Origin: Anaerolineae bacterium
GTDB taxonomy: Bacteria; Chloroflexota; Anaerolineae; B4-G1
NCBI GenBank assembly: GCA_030612585.1
Contig: JAUWNP010000088.1
Span: forward strand, 1-17,500
Length of the DNA: 17,500 nucleotides
Direction of reading: 5' to 3'
Shown: piece after piece, positions 1 to 10,853 of the stretch
Layout: every line of letters begins with the position of its first letter
Position numbering within the stretch: position 1 is the stretch's first letter
Notes under the pieces: generated by a model
What the model was told of the DNA's origin: nothing
What the model saw: only the letters and a program-made list of their open reading frames with translations
The model's database searches: none
Translations under genes and position numbers: made by a program

Positions 1-1731
1 AGCCCGGCGGGGCGCGTAACGGCTGATAATCGTGTCGTGATAGAGCAGGTCACCCGCCGCATCGTAGACCCGCCGCTCCACCACCACCGTCAGCCCGTTC
101 ACCGCCGATTGCCACCGGATTACTGTCCCCGGCGCTAACTCCTCGTGCAACTCGTAGATAGGCGGGCCGGGCTCGGTCTCGTCGCTGGTCTCCGGCTCCT
201 CCTTCTCCACCCGTCGCCCATCACCGGTGGAGTAGAAGCGAAAGACCAGCCGGTGGTCCGCTTCCTTGATCTCGGTCTCAATCAGCAGCGGGCAGGGCCG
301 GTCGTTGGTAAACTTGAAGTCCACCTGCGGCGAGTAGACGGTGGCGTCCATCCCCACCCCTGCGCCCATCAACTCGTAGTAGCCCACCCGATAACGGTGG
401 TACCAGCGATTGACGATGGGATAGCCGCCCCAGAAGGCGGCGCGGAAGGCGGTCGTAGAGATCTGGCAGATGCCGCCGCCGACCTCGATGGCCAGTTGCT
501 CGCCGGCGGTGATGTAAGACTCGTCATACCCCGCCTCGGCGGTCACCTCTCCCACGTAATGGTTGAAGGAGAAGGTCTCTCCTGGTGCAACGACGATGCC
601 ATCGAACTTGGGCGTCGCCAGCCGGATGTTGTGATCACGCCCGGAGGGAGACCCGATGAAGTACGAATCCCCCTCGGTCACCAGGTCGACGATGCCCAAT
701 TCAGCCGCGGTGGCAGTATCGGGGTAGCGAGGCGGGACAGCCTGCAAAACCAGGGGAACATAACGATTGCCCGCCGCTAGTTCCTGCACGATGCGCACCA
801 CGCTGGCCCCCACGTCGAGCGCACGGCCCTCTGTACTGGGACTGATGGACTCCAACTGGCCCGTTTCCTCGTTGAAGTGGAAACGGGCGTCCACCGGTTC
901 GATCACCAGGGCAGGGGCCAACCCCTCCAGGTACGCTCGCAGCGCGTCCTCATCCAGCGCAGCGTGCAGCACCCCGCCCTCCGCCCGTGCCACCAACATC
1001 GTGGCCAGTTGCTCCGGCGGGAGCGCCCACGGGCCGGGGTCGCCTTCGCGGGGATGGGCAAGAACGAGCGTGAGGGGATCAGCCAGCAATGCCTCGGCCT
1101 CAGCAAGGGCCTGTTCAGCGTCGGTGGTGGCAGGCGGAATCTCATGAACCACCATTTCCACCTCGGCGGGGGCCAGCCGGGTCACGGCCGGGACCAAGGC
1201 CACCAGTGTCGCCTCCACGTCTAGGTAGCGTCCGTACCGGGCAGGGTTGGCGATTGGGACAACACCGTCGAGGGAGAAGGTGGCGTCGGTGGGAGAAAGG
1301 TCCACCTGCTCGGCCAGCGCCTCCAGGTAGAAGCGGGCTACGCGCTCATCGTAGACGACGATAGGAGGGAAGTTCTCGCCGTAGGCCAACAGCCGCAGGT
1401 GGGTCAGCAGGTTGCCCGCCCAGGAGCGGTCGCGCCCCAACTGGTAGGCCAGTGCCAGCGTGGCCTGCTGGTTGAGACGGAGGCCCAGGTCGGTAGGACG
1501 TACACCCCATGAGCGGTCTGGGCTGCGCAGATAGACCAGCGGCGCGTTGAGTCCCAGGCCGTCCTCCAGCACGGCGGCCGCCTCTTCGGGTCGTTTACCG
1601 CCCACGCCCACGGTCCACACCCACACGCCCGGGTAAATGCGCTTAGCGTAGTAGAGTTCAAAGGCCAGCACGGAACCGAATAGCAAAATGAGAAAAGAAC
1701 ACAAAAAAACGCACAGGAGGCGGATTTTCAT
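1..1731 (-). CDS. VanW-family cell-wall protein, 3' end beyond window
   Basis: The minus frame stays open for 577 codons from the ATG at 1731 to the window edge, so the C terminus is missing. Residues about 5-24 are strongly hydrophobic, giving a signal anchor or signal peptide and implying an extracytoplasmic location. The middle (about 30-350) resembles the paired peptidoglycan-binding-like repeats (PG_binding_4 type) usual in these proteins. Residues about 358-497 form the VanW domain, with the hallmark GGGICQ motif (Gly418-Gln423) followed by STTAF, and a conserved HRY element downstream. The visible tail looks like the beta-rich, G5-like end seen in relatives. VanW was named from glycopeptide-resistance clusters, but its biochemical role is unsettled and resistance should not be inferred. 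It lies 94 bp downstream of the rhomboid gene, probably in the same transcript. No Shine-Dalgarno sequence is visible, because a heptamer array reaches to within 1 nt of the start codon. Family is secure; function is not. Confidence 0.88.
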   Translation of the reverse strand, partial: MKIRLLCVFLCSFLILLFGSVLAFELYYAKRIYPGVWVWTVGVGGKRPEEAAAVLEDGLGLNAPLVYLRSPDRSWGVRPTDLGLRLNQQATLALAYQLGRDRSWAGNLLTHLRLLAYGENFPPIVVYDERVARFYLEALAEQVDLSPTDATFSLDGVVPIANPARYGRYLDVEATLVALVPAVTRLAPAEVEMVVHEIPPATTDAEQALAEAEALLADPLTLVLAHPREGDPGPWALPPEQLATMLVARAEGGVLHAALDEDALRAYLEGLAPALVIEPVDARFHFNEETGQLESISPSTEGRALDVGASVVRIVQELAAGNRYVPLVLQAVPPRYPDTATAAELGIVDLVTEGDSYFIGSPSGRDHNIRLATPKFDGIVVAPGETFSFNHYVGEVTAEAGYDESYITAGEQLAIEVGGGICQISTTAFRAAFWGGYPIVNRWYHRYRVGYYELMGAGVGMDATVYSPQVDFKFTNDRPCPLLIETEIKEADHRLVFRFYSTGDGRRVEKEEPETSDETEPGPPIYELHEELAPGTVIRWQSAVNGLTVVVERRVYDAAGDLLYHDTIISRYAPRRA

Positions 1732-1732
1732 T

Positions 1733-1816
1733 GCAGATTGCAGGTTTAGCAGTTAGCGGTCAGCGGTTAGCGATCGGATGTTAGGGTCGTGATTCGTCGT
1801 CTGCTACTTGCTCATT
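1733..1816. repeat. Heptamer-period array filling the rhomboid-vanW gap
   Basis: About twelve degenerate 7-bp units fill almost all of the gap between the rhomboid stop codon and the vanW start. The best units are TAGCAGT (1747), TAGCGGT (1754), CAGCGGT (1761) and TAGCGAT (1768); flanking units are more decayed. The core shares words with the in-frame array at 13067-13108. There is no inverted-repeat or CRISPR spacer structure. Confidence 0.75.
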
Positions 1817-1825
1817 AGATAACTC

Positions 1826-2521
1826 TCACCATTGTCGGTACTGGTCGGCATAGGTGCCAGGTGGACGAGGGGAGACAAGGCGGACCAGTGCCAGCCCGAA
1901 GACAAAGCCTCCGATGTGCGCCCACCATGCCACGCCGCCACCCTGCAAGACGTCGGCGGCCCCCAGGGTAAAGAGGCCGTTGAACAACTGGGAGATGAAC
2001 CAGAAACCCAGATAGATCAAGGCCGGAATCTCGACGATACGGATAAAGTAGAATATGAACACGAGGGTGACAACGCGAGCCTGGGGATAGAGCACCACGT
2101 AGGCCCCCAGTACGGCCGCGATGGCTCCGCTGGCCCCCACCGTCGGGATAGGTGAGCCAGAACTGGCCACCAAGTGGGCCGCGCTGGCCGCCAAGCCGCC
2201 GAACAGGTAGAACAGCAGGTAGCGCAGGTGTCCCAGGTGATCCTCGACGTTGTCACCGAAGATGTAAAGGGCGAGCATATTGGATATCAAGTGCCACCAG
2301 CCGCCGTGCAGGAACATCGAAGTGAATAGAGACAACCAGAGGCCCAGACTCCCACCATGCCAGAAATCGGCCGGCACCAACCCCCAAAGCCAGATAAACC
2401 GATCCAATTGATCCGGGCTCAGGACAGACTCAAACAGGAAAACCAGCACGTTAAGGCCGATAAGTGCCGTGTTGACGATGGGAAAGCGGCGGGCGGGTAT
2501 AGTGTCTCGTAGCGGGATCAT
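1826..2521 (-). CDS. Rhomboid-family intramembrane serine protease
   Basis: This 231-residue polytopic membrane protein carries the rhomboid hallmarks. The HGGWWH loop element (72-77) and Asn81 contribute the oxyanion site, GASGA carries the catalytic serine at Ser131, and AHIGGF supplies the catalytic His202. Hydrophobic segments near 17-34, 60-71, 78-90, 99-119, 128-145, 150-185 and 196-215 fit the six-helix core. Rhomboids cleave transmembrane substrates inside the membrane; the substrate cannot be told here. The start is well fixed, since AAGGAGGT ends 5 nt upstream of the ATG. The gene lies 64 bp downstream of yjbQ and upstream of vanW on the same strand, suggesting co-transcription and possibly a link to envelope proteins. 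All catalytic residues are present, so an active protease is expected rather than a pseudoprotease. Confidence 0.95.
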   Translation of the reverse strand: MIPLRDTIPARRFPIVNTALIGLNVLVFLFESVLSPDQLDRFIWLWGLVPADFWHGGSLGLWLSLFTSMFLHGGWWHLISNMLALYIFGDNVEDHLGHLRYLLFYLFGGLAASAAHLVASSGSPIPTVGASGAIAAVLGAYVVLYPQARVVTLVFIFYFIRIVEIPALIYLGFWFISQLFNGLFTLGAADVLQGGGVAWWAHIGGFVFGLALVRLVSPRPPGTYADQYRQW

Positions 2522-2526
2522 GGTTG

Positions 2527-2534
2527 ACCTCCTT
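2527..2534 (-). promoter_or_regulatory. Strong Shine-Dalgarno site of the rhomboid gene
   Basis: On the minus strand AAGGAGGT lies 5 nt before the ATG at 2521. It is a full match to the anti-Shine-Dalgarno core and the strongest ribosome-binding site in the window. Confidence 0.85.
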
Positions 2535-2585
2535 CAAACTCCAAGCCGTAGACTCGCTCTCGGTGCAAAACACCAGGAGCCCTGC

Positions 2586-2981
2586 TCAGCCCGCGACCAC
2601 CTTGACCAGGACTTTTCGGCGGCGCGGACCGTCGAACTCGGCCAGGAAGATGCCCTGCCAGGTGCCCAGCACCAGTTTGCCCCCGGCGACCGGCACGAAC
2701 TGCGCCGCGCCCACCAGCGAGCACTTGAGATGCGCTGGTGAGTTCCCCTCGCCGTGGCGATATTCGGGCCGTGGCGGAGAGATGGCGTCGAGACCCACGC
2801 CGATGTCGTGCTGCACGGTATGATCCCAGTTCTCGTTCAGCATCAGGCCGGCGGTGGTGTGAGGGCAGAAGATGAAGCATATACCCTCTTGCACCCCGCT
2901 GCGGCTGACAGCAGTCTGCACCTCAACGGTGATATCGTGGAAAGCCTGGTGGCTGCGGGTCGAAACCTCAATCTGTTCCAT
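2586..2981 (-). CDS. yjbQ: YjbQ/UPF0047 family protein (secondary thiamine-phosphate synthase type)
   Basis: This 131-residue protein is typical in length for the UPF0047/YjbQ family (PF01894). It shows the family motifs in order: PHTTAG with His41, HGEGN with His76, AHLK with His84, and a C-terminal LGTWQGIFLAEFDGPR block. The three histidines are the presumed catalytic or metal site. Family members have been reported to have a weak thiamine-phosphate-synthase side activity, but the physiological role is not established and thiamine synthesis should not be assumed. It is the first gene of the leftward unit yjbQ > rhomboid > vanW, read from the promoter at 3075-3103. Its whole 5' leader is a heptamer array, which also supplies the likely Shine-Dalgarno AGGA, 6 nt before the ATG. 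Family assignment is very secure. Confidence 0.95.
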   Translation of the reverse strand: MEQIEVSTRSHQAFHDITVEVQTAVSRSGVQEGICFIFCPHTTAGLMLNENWDHTVQHDIGVGLDAISPPRPEYRHGEGNSPAHLKCSLVGAAQFVPVAGGKLVLGTWQGIFLAEFDGPRRRKVLVKVVAG

Positions 2982-3072
2982 TCTACGTCCTATGTTCTAC
3001 GTCCTATGTCCTACGTCCTATGTCCTATGTCATAGGTCATATTCTATGTCTCACGTTTTACGCACCACGTTC
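2982..3072. repeat. Thirteen-unit heptamer array forming the yjbQ leader
   Basis: Thirteen consecutive 7-bp units abut the yjbQ start codon. On the plus strand the cleanest units alternate TCTACGT and CCTATGT (2982-3030). From 3031 the array flips to CATAGGT and decays to CACGTTT-like units. The flip creates a perfect small palindrome, CCTATG-T-CATAGG (3024-3036). On the minus strand the units read ATAGGAC or GTAGGAC, each containing AGGA. The array occupies almost the whole predicted untranslated leader. Confidence 0.9.
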
Positions 3073-3074
3073 TC

Positions 3075-3103
3075 AGTATAACACTTTGTGCGAAGTTTGA
3101 CAA
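3075..3103 (-). promoter_or_regulatory. Leftward promoter for yjbQ-rhomboid-vanW
   Basis: On the minus strand TTGTCA (plus 3098-3103) is followed after 17 bp by TATACT (plus 3075-3080), one mismatch from consensus in each hexamer. Transcription should start near 3068, so the leader is nearly all heptamer repeat. The -35 hexamer overlaps the -35 of the tRNA promoter on the other strand by 5 bp. Confidence 0.7.
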
Positions 3104-3124
3104 AAGGGGAAAGACTGGTAGAAT
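3097..3124 (+). promoter_or_regulatory. Rightward promoter for tRNA-Glu
   Basis: TTGACA (3097-3102), a 16-bp spacer and TAGAAT (3119-3124) give a near-consensus housekeeping promoter ending 11 bp before the tRNA. The TTGACAAA form of the -35 recurs in the rpoC and mtnA promoters. Confidence 0.75.
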
Positions 3125-3135
3125 CGGGTTTGCAT

Positions 3136-3208
3136 GGCCCCATCGTCTAGTGGCCCAGGACGCCGGCCTCTCAAGCCGGAAACAGGGGTTCGACTCCCCT
3201 TGGGGCTA
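3136..3208 (+). tRNA. tRNA-Glu (anticodon CTC)
   Basis: A complete 73-nt cloverleaf can be folded by eye. The acceptor arms are 3136-3142 and 3201-3207, and the D-arm carries the tRNA-Glu style GTCTAG...GGAC. The anticodon stem CCGGC/GCCGG encloses anticodon CTC at 3170-3172, and the T-arm AGGGG/CCCCT holds TTCGACT. It resembles bacterial tRNA-Glu closely and decodes GAG. The 3' CCA is not encoded and must be added by CCA-adding enzyme. The first acceptor pair appears to be G-U rather than Watson-Crick. No convincing terminator follows. Confidence 0.96.
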
Positions 3209-3293
3209 CTGCACCGAAACCCGTTTCGACCTCGCTGCCGTGGCTCACACGTGAGACCGAATCGCTGACCGCTCCGCGAGGAGGCCAAACGTT

Positions 3294-5081
3294 CTACTTG
3301 GCTTTGACACCCCCAACCCGACAATCAGGCAGTGTAGTGTCATCTGACTCGCCCGTCCGGGGTTGCTCCAGATACTGCTGCATAAAGTAGGGATACAAGT
3401 CCTGCGCGTCGTCCAGCGTCTCCGGATCCAGCGGGCATTCAGGTGACCAGGCGATGAAGGGGCGCACCTGCGGGCCGCCCAGCCCCCCGTGCGTCGCCAC
3501 CTGCTCCTCGAAGGCCACGACCTTGCCGTCCGGCTCAACCGCCCCCAGCACGATGAGATCACCGGCGTGGGGAAAATGGGCCAAGCGGTGAATCTGAGCG
3601 GCAGCGTAGGCTGTGTCGCCGAATGGCGCAAGCGGATGCGGCCCCTCTATCACCTCACGCTCGCCTTCGATAACCAACTTGCCACCTTCGCACCCCAGCA
3701 CAATCGTCCGCTCCCCTGCCCGCCCGACGATGGCCCCAATGCCAGGGGTGGCAAGCAGGCTGTCCAGCAACCGGGGGTAAAGGAGTAGCACCTCAATCAG
3801 ATCGAGCAGGCGGGGGCTGACGTTGGAATAAACGTGAGCCAATGGGCCAGAGGCGCAAACGACGACGTCCTGTTGCCGTTCCAGGTCGTAATCCAATTCC
3901 TGACCGGCCAGCACACGCTGGTCCACGTAACGCCGGGCTGCGGCGAGCATCCGGCGCAAGTGGGGTGAAAAGCGCTCCTCCAAGCCACGCAACTCCTCCA
4001 ATAGGTAGCGCGTCTTGTCCGTCGAATGCGTGTATGCAGCAGCCTGCTCTTCTACTGAAAGCCCTTCCCCAATCTGAGTGAGAATGCACTGTCCTAGACT
4101 CATCCCATTGCGCCAACTGAAGGGCACTGAGGATGTGTTCCCGTGGTCGGAGAGGATGTAAAGATCGTACTCCCGCCGGCGGTAACGGGCGCGCATGCGG
4201 TCAATCTGGTGGATGCGCCTGTCCACGCCGCGCAGGACGCGGAAAGCAGCCAGATGATCCGGCCCCAGTTTGTGAGCGACTTCGTCGTAACTGTTGTAAT
4301 TGGCATATATGGCCGGCACGCAGCGGTAGATGTCCAACATCACGCCGAAGGTCTGTACCTCGGTGAAGAGCACATCGCTGACCGCGTGCAGAAGAGGGGA
4401 GAGAACATCAAAAGGGTTAAGGACACTGGGATGCACTAGTGCAACCAGGCGGCGGCCCAATCCAGTCAGATAACTCATCGTCATCAATCCCAGCAGGCGC
4501 AACACGCGGAATGGACTGAGAAGAAATAGAAGGAACAGCCCCATCCCACGCACGTTCTCAAAAAAGTATTGCGGATGGAGGGCACTGAGTGTAAAAAGCG
4601 CCAGGTCCGCGTCACCGTCCAGCATATTCACGTAACAGGAGCCCCCTTGCAGGATGCCTGGGCGACCACGACTGATGCGTTCGCGCACGGCCTGAATCTG
4701 GTCTGGCCGCTTGGCCACCACCGCCAGGCGTCGCTCCTTGTCATACCAGCGGAAACCGGGGATGTCGAAACGATTGCCAAACATGATGCCGGCCTGTACA
4801 GCCGGAGTGGTGCTGGGCAACCCGCAGCGCCAAGGCGACACGACCAGGCGACGCTCGGCCAATAGCCGGCCCAGGTAAGGCAGATAACCGGCGGCAATCG
4901 CTTGCCTGAGATGGTCATAGGATAGCCCATCAATCTGGATGATGATGAATCCACGCCGCTGATCTGGCCTGATGCCAGGCCGGCCCAAGCGCCGGGCCAT
5001 CGCGCCATACTTGCGGGTATAGTAGATGCCGGTCAGTGCGCTGACCAGATCAAGGACACGCCGTGCAAACCAGGTGGACAT
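3294..5081 (-). CDS. Alkaline phosphatase/nucleotide pyrophosphatase superfamily hydrolase
   Basis: This 595-residue protein belongs to the type I phosphodiesterase/nucleotide pyrophosphatase (NPP) branch of the alkaline phosphatase superfamily. All seven expected two-metal-site residues can be read: Asp51 in QIDGLS, a Thr nucleophile at 91 or 92 in PSTTPA, Asp266 and His270 in SYDEVAH, Asp312 and His313 in SDHGN, and His531 in THGGLGG. A hydrophobic stretch at roughly 175-215 is predicted between the nucleophile and the second metal cluster and may dip into the membrane; there is no classical signal peptide. The substrate is unknown (phosphodiester, nucleotide or phospholipid head group are all possible). 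The gene is divergent from rpoC and convergent with tRNA-Glu. The AGGGGAG run lies over 10 nt upstream of the ATG, so ribosome-binding spacing is poor and the exact start is less certain. Confidence 0.88.
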   Translation of the reverse strand: MSTWFARRVLDLVSALTGIYYTRKYGAMARRLGRPGIRPDQRRGFIIIQIDGLSYDHLRQAIAAGYLPYLGRLLAERRLVVSPWRCGLPSTTPAVQAGIMFGNRFDIPGFRWYDKERRLAVVAKRPDQIQAVRERISRGRPGILQGGSCYVNMLDGDADLALFTLSALHPQYFFENVRGMGLFLLFLLSPFRVLRLLGLMTMSYLTGLGRRLVALVHPSVLNPFDVLSPLLHAVSDVLFTEVQTFGVMLDIYRCVPAIYANYNSYDEVAHKLGPDHLAAFRVLRGVDRRIHQIDRMRARYRRREYDLYILSDHGNTSSVPFSWRNGMSLGQCILTQIGEGLSVEEQAAAYTHSTDKTRYLLEELRGLEERFSPHLRRMLAAARRYVDQRVLAGQELDYDLERQQDVVVCASGPLAHVYSNVSPRLLDLIEVLLLYPRLLDSLLATPGIGAIVGRAGERTIVLGCEGGKLVIEGEREVIEGPHPLAPFGDTAYAAAQIHRLAHFPHAGDLIVLGAVEPDGKVVAFEEQVATHGGLGGPQVRPFIAWSPECPLDPETLDDAQDLYPYFMQQYLEQPRTGESDDTTLPDCRVGGVKAK

Positions 5082-5137
5082 AGTCGAACCAATTCGCTCC
5101 CCTCCGCATGTCAGGACGCGCCAGTCTGTGCCGGCTC

Positions 5138-5166
5138 AGTATAGCAGACTTGGGGCAATTTGTCAC
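5138..5166 (-). promoter_or_regulatory. Leftward promoter for the phosphatase gene
   Basis: On the minus strand GTGACA (plus 5161-5166), 17 bp, then TATACT (plus 5138-5143). The -35 is 10 bp from the -35 of the rightward rpoC promoter, giving a compact back-to-back pair. Confidence 0.65.
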
Positions 5167-5176
5167 CTGGATTTGC

Positions 5177-5204
5177 TTGACAAAACAGTGAAAGTCATTA
5201 TAAT
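5177..5204 (+). promoter_or_regulatory. Near-perfect housekeeping promoter for rpoC
   Basis: TTGACA (5177-5182), a 16-bp spacer and TATAAT (5199-5204) match both consensus hexamers exactly. Transcription should begin about 5211, leaving a leader of about 108 nt before rpoC. This supports rpoC as its own transcription unit. Confidence 0.88.
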
Positions 5205-5238
5205 ATGGTCGCCAATGGATGGATGAAGTCTTATCACC

Positions 5239-5273
5239 GAAGCGCTGAGTAAAGGGTCTCAGGCGCTTCTTTT
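5239..5273 (+). terminator. Terminator-like hairpin in the rpoC leader (possible attenuator)
   Basis: Arms 5239-5249 (GAAGCGCTGAG) and 5258-5269 (CTCAGGCGCTTC) pair over 11 bp with one bulged G, enclose an 8-nt loop, and are followed by TTTT (5270-5273). It sits between the rpoC promoter and start codon, so it would either attenuate rpoC or release an RNA of about 60 nt. The T tract is short, so termination would be partial at most. Confidence 0.6.
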
Positions 5274-5318
5274 GCGCATGTTCGCACATTGCTCTGGGCT
5301 TCCCCAGTAGGGAGAATG

Positions 5319-9632
<4,314 letters not shown>

Positions 9633-9662
9633 CCCGATCAGTGCAGAAACGACGGCACCTCT

Positions 9663-9691
9663 GCGGCAGCGCCTCCAGTTGGCGCTGCCGC
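9663..9691. terminator. Strong inverted repeat after rpoC
   Basis: A perfect 11-bp GC-rich stem (GCGGCAGCGCC at 9663-9673 with GGCGCTGCCGC at 9681-9691) encloses a 7-nt loop. It begins 30 bp after the rpoC stop codon. It lacks a T tract, so it is a probable but not canonical terminator, or an RNA 3'-end stabiliser. Confidence 0.65.
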
Positions 9692-9736
9692 GTTATCGTC
9701 GGTGCTGGAGGTCACGACGACACCCGCGAGGGATAT

Positions 9737-9765
9737 TTGACAAAGCGGCTTGCCCGTGCTACCAT
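9737..9765 (+). promoter_or_regulatory. Promoter of the mtnA/CDP-sugar operon
   Basis: TTGACA (9737-9742), a 17-bp spacer and TACCAT (9760-9765) make a good housekeeping promoter. The predicted leader to mtnA is only about 35 nt, too short for a riboswitch. The -10 lies inside the operator-like repeats. Confidence 0.75.
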
Positions 9766-9781
9766 AGCACGTTGCGTGCTA
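9755..9781. promoter_or_regulatory. Triple alternating 7-bp operator-like site
   Basis: CGTGCTA (9755-9761), its exact reverse complement TAGCACG (9765-9771) and CGTGCTA again (9775-9781) are separated by 3 bp each. Adjacent copies form perfect inverted repeats, and the two same-strand copies are 20 bp, about two helical turns, apart. The block overlaps the -10 and expected start site, the usual position for a repressor. The cognate regulator is not in the window. Confidence 0.7.
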
Positions 9782-9806
9782 AGATGATGAAGGAGCCAAG
9801 ATAGCA

Positions 9807-10853
9807 ATGCGCAGTGTCGAATGGCACGACGATAAAGTACAGATGATTGACCAACGGCTATTGCCTGCCGAGTTCCGCCTGGTTGAGTATGAGAACTACT
9901 GTGAGGTAGCCCAGGCCATCCACGCGATGGTTATCCGGGGTGCACCGGCCATCGGGGCAGCAGCAGCCTTCGGGATGGCACTGGCCGCGCAAGAAAGCCA
10001 GGCCCGAGGCCGGAACGGACTACTAGCCGACCTACAAACAGCGGCTGGGGTTCTCTGCGCCGCCCGTCCCACGGCAGTCAACTTGTCCTGGGCTGTAGCA
10101 CGTCTGCTGCGACGGGCAGAGGCCGAGCCCGATCCTACCTCTATCCCCGACGCGCTGCTGGCTGAGGCCCAGGCACTGGCCAACGAAGACGTCGAAATCA
10201 ACAGACGGATGGGGAAGCACGGTGCGGCACTCATCCGAGATGGCGATACCATCTTGCATCACTGCAACACGGGCGCGTTGGCAACAGTGGACTACGGCAC
10301 AGCGTTGGGCGTGATCCGCACCGCACACGAGCAGGGAAAACGGATACACGTACTGGTGGATGAGACGCGACCGCGCTTCCAGGGAGCCAGGCTCACCGCC
10401 TGGGAGTTACAACAACTGGGCATTCCATTCACGCTCATCGCCGATAATGCTGCTGGTCATTTTATGCGCACCGGTCAGGTGGACATCGTGTTGGTGGGAG
10501 CCGACCGGGTGGCGGTCAATGGGGACGTGGCCAATAAAATCGGCACCTACAAACTAGCGGTCACGGCACAGGCTAACGGCATTCCCTTCTACTCCTGTGT
10601 GCCTACCTCCACGATTGACCTCTCACTGTCTACCGGCGACGACATCCCGATTGAAGAACGGCCAGCCGAAGAGATAATCGGGGCCACATATCAAGGCCAA
10701 CCTATCGCCCCGGAGGGGGTGCGCGTTGCTAACCCGGCCTTCGACGTGACGCCGCATCGCTACGTCACCGGCATCGTAACCGAAAACGGCATCGCCTACC
10801 CGCCGTTTGAGGCGAGCCTGATACAAGTAACGGAGATGAGTTGTGACGCCTGA
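9807..10853 (+). CDS. mtnA: S-methyl-5-thioribose-1-phosphate isomerase
   Basis: This 348-residue protein is an eIF2B-like sugar-phosphate isomerase. MtnA converts 5-methylthioribose-1-phosphate to the ribulose form in methionine salvage. Visible motifs are [16 protein letters not shown] with the catalytic Cys153, [21 protein letters not shown] with Asp233, NKIGTY and the C-terminal PTSTIDL...IPIEER. The Cys-Asp spacing of 80 residues matches that of the characterised Bacillus subtilis enzyme (Cys160, Asp240). AAGGAG lies 11 nt before the ATG. It is the first gene of the operon and overlaps the cytidylyltransferase gene by 11 bp, so translation is coupled. No other methionine-salvage gene is nearby. 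Related isomerases can also act on 5-deoxyribose-1-phosphate or ribose-1,5-bisphosphate, so a non-salvage role is possible. Confidence 0.95.
   Translation: MRSVEWHDDKVQMIDQRLLPAEFRLVEYENYCEVAQAIHAMVIRGAPAIGAAAAFGMALAAQESQARGRNGLLADLQTAAGVLCAARPTAVNLSWAVARLLRRAEAEPDPTSIPDALLAEAQALANEDVEINRRMGKHGAALIRDGDTILHHCNTGALATVDYGTALGVIRTAHEQGKRIHVLVDETRPRFQGARLTAWELQQLGIPFTLIADNAAGHFMRTGQVDIVLVGADRVAVNGDVANKIGTYKLAVTAQANGIPFYSCVPTSTIDLSLSTGDDIPIEERPAEEIIGATYQGQPIAPEGVRVANPAFDVTPHRYVTGIVTENGIAYPPFEASLIQVTEMSCDA

Noticed and set aside
145..780. Plus-strand open frame opposite the VanW gene
   Set aside because: The minus strand carries the VanW domain with GGGICQ and an uninterrupted 577-codon frame; the plus frame has no family features.
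2982..3072. Possible CRISPR array
   Set aside because: Units are 7 bp, contiguous and without spacers; no cas gene is present.
3213..3290. Terminators after tRNA-Glu and the phosphatase gene
   Set aside because: Only 4-5 bp stems such as CGAAA/TTTCG and CTCC-GCGA-GGAG are visible, with no T tract; too weak to call. The stretch near 3245-3280 may hold decayed heptamers but the period is not clear.
9696..9720. Second hairpin downstream of rpoC (TCGTCG/CGACGA)
   Set aside because: Six base pairs with a 13-nt loop and no T tract; not distinguishable from chance.
9766..9806. SAM or other riboswitch before mtnA
   Set aside because: The predicted leader is only about 35 nt, too short for any known SAM-class fold, and no such motif is seen.
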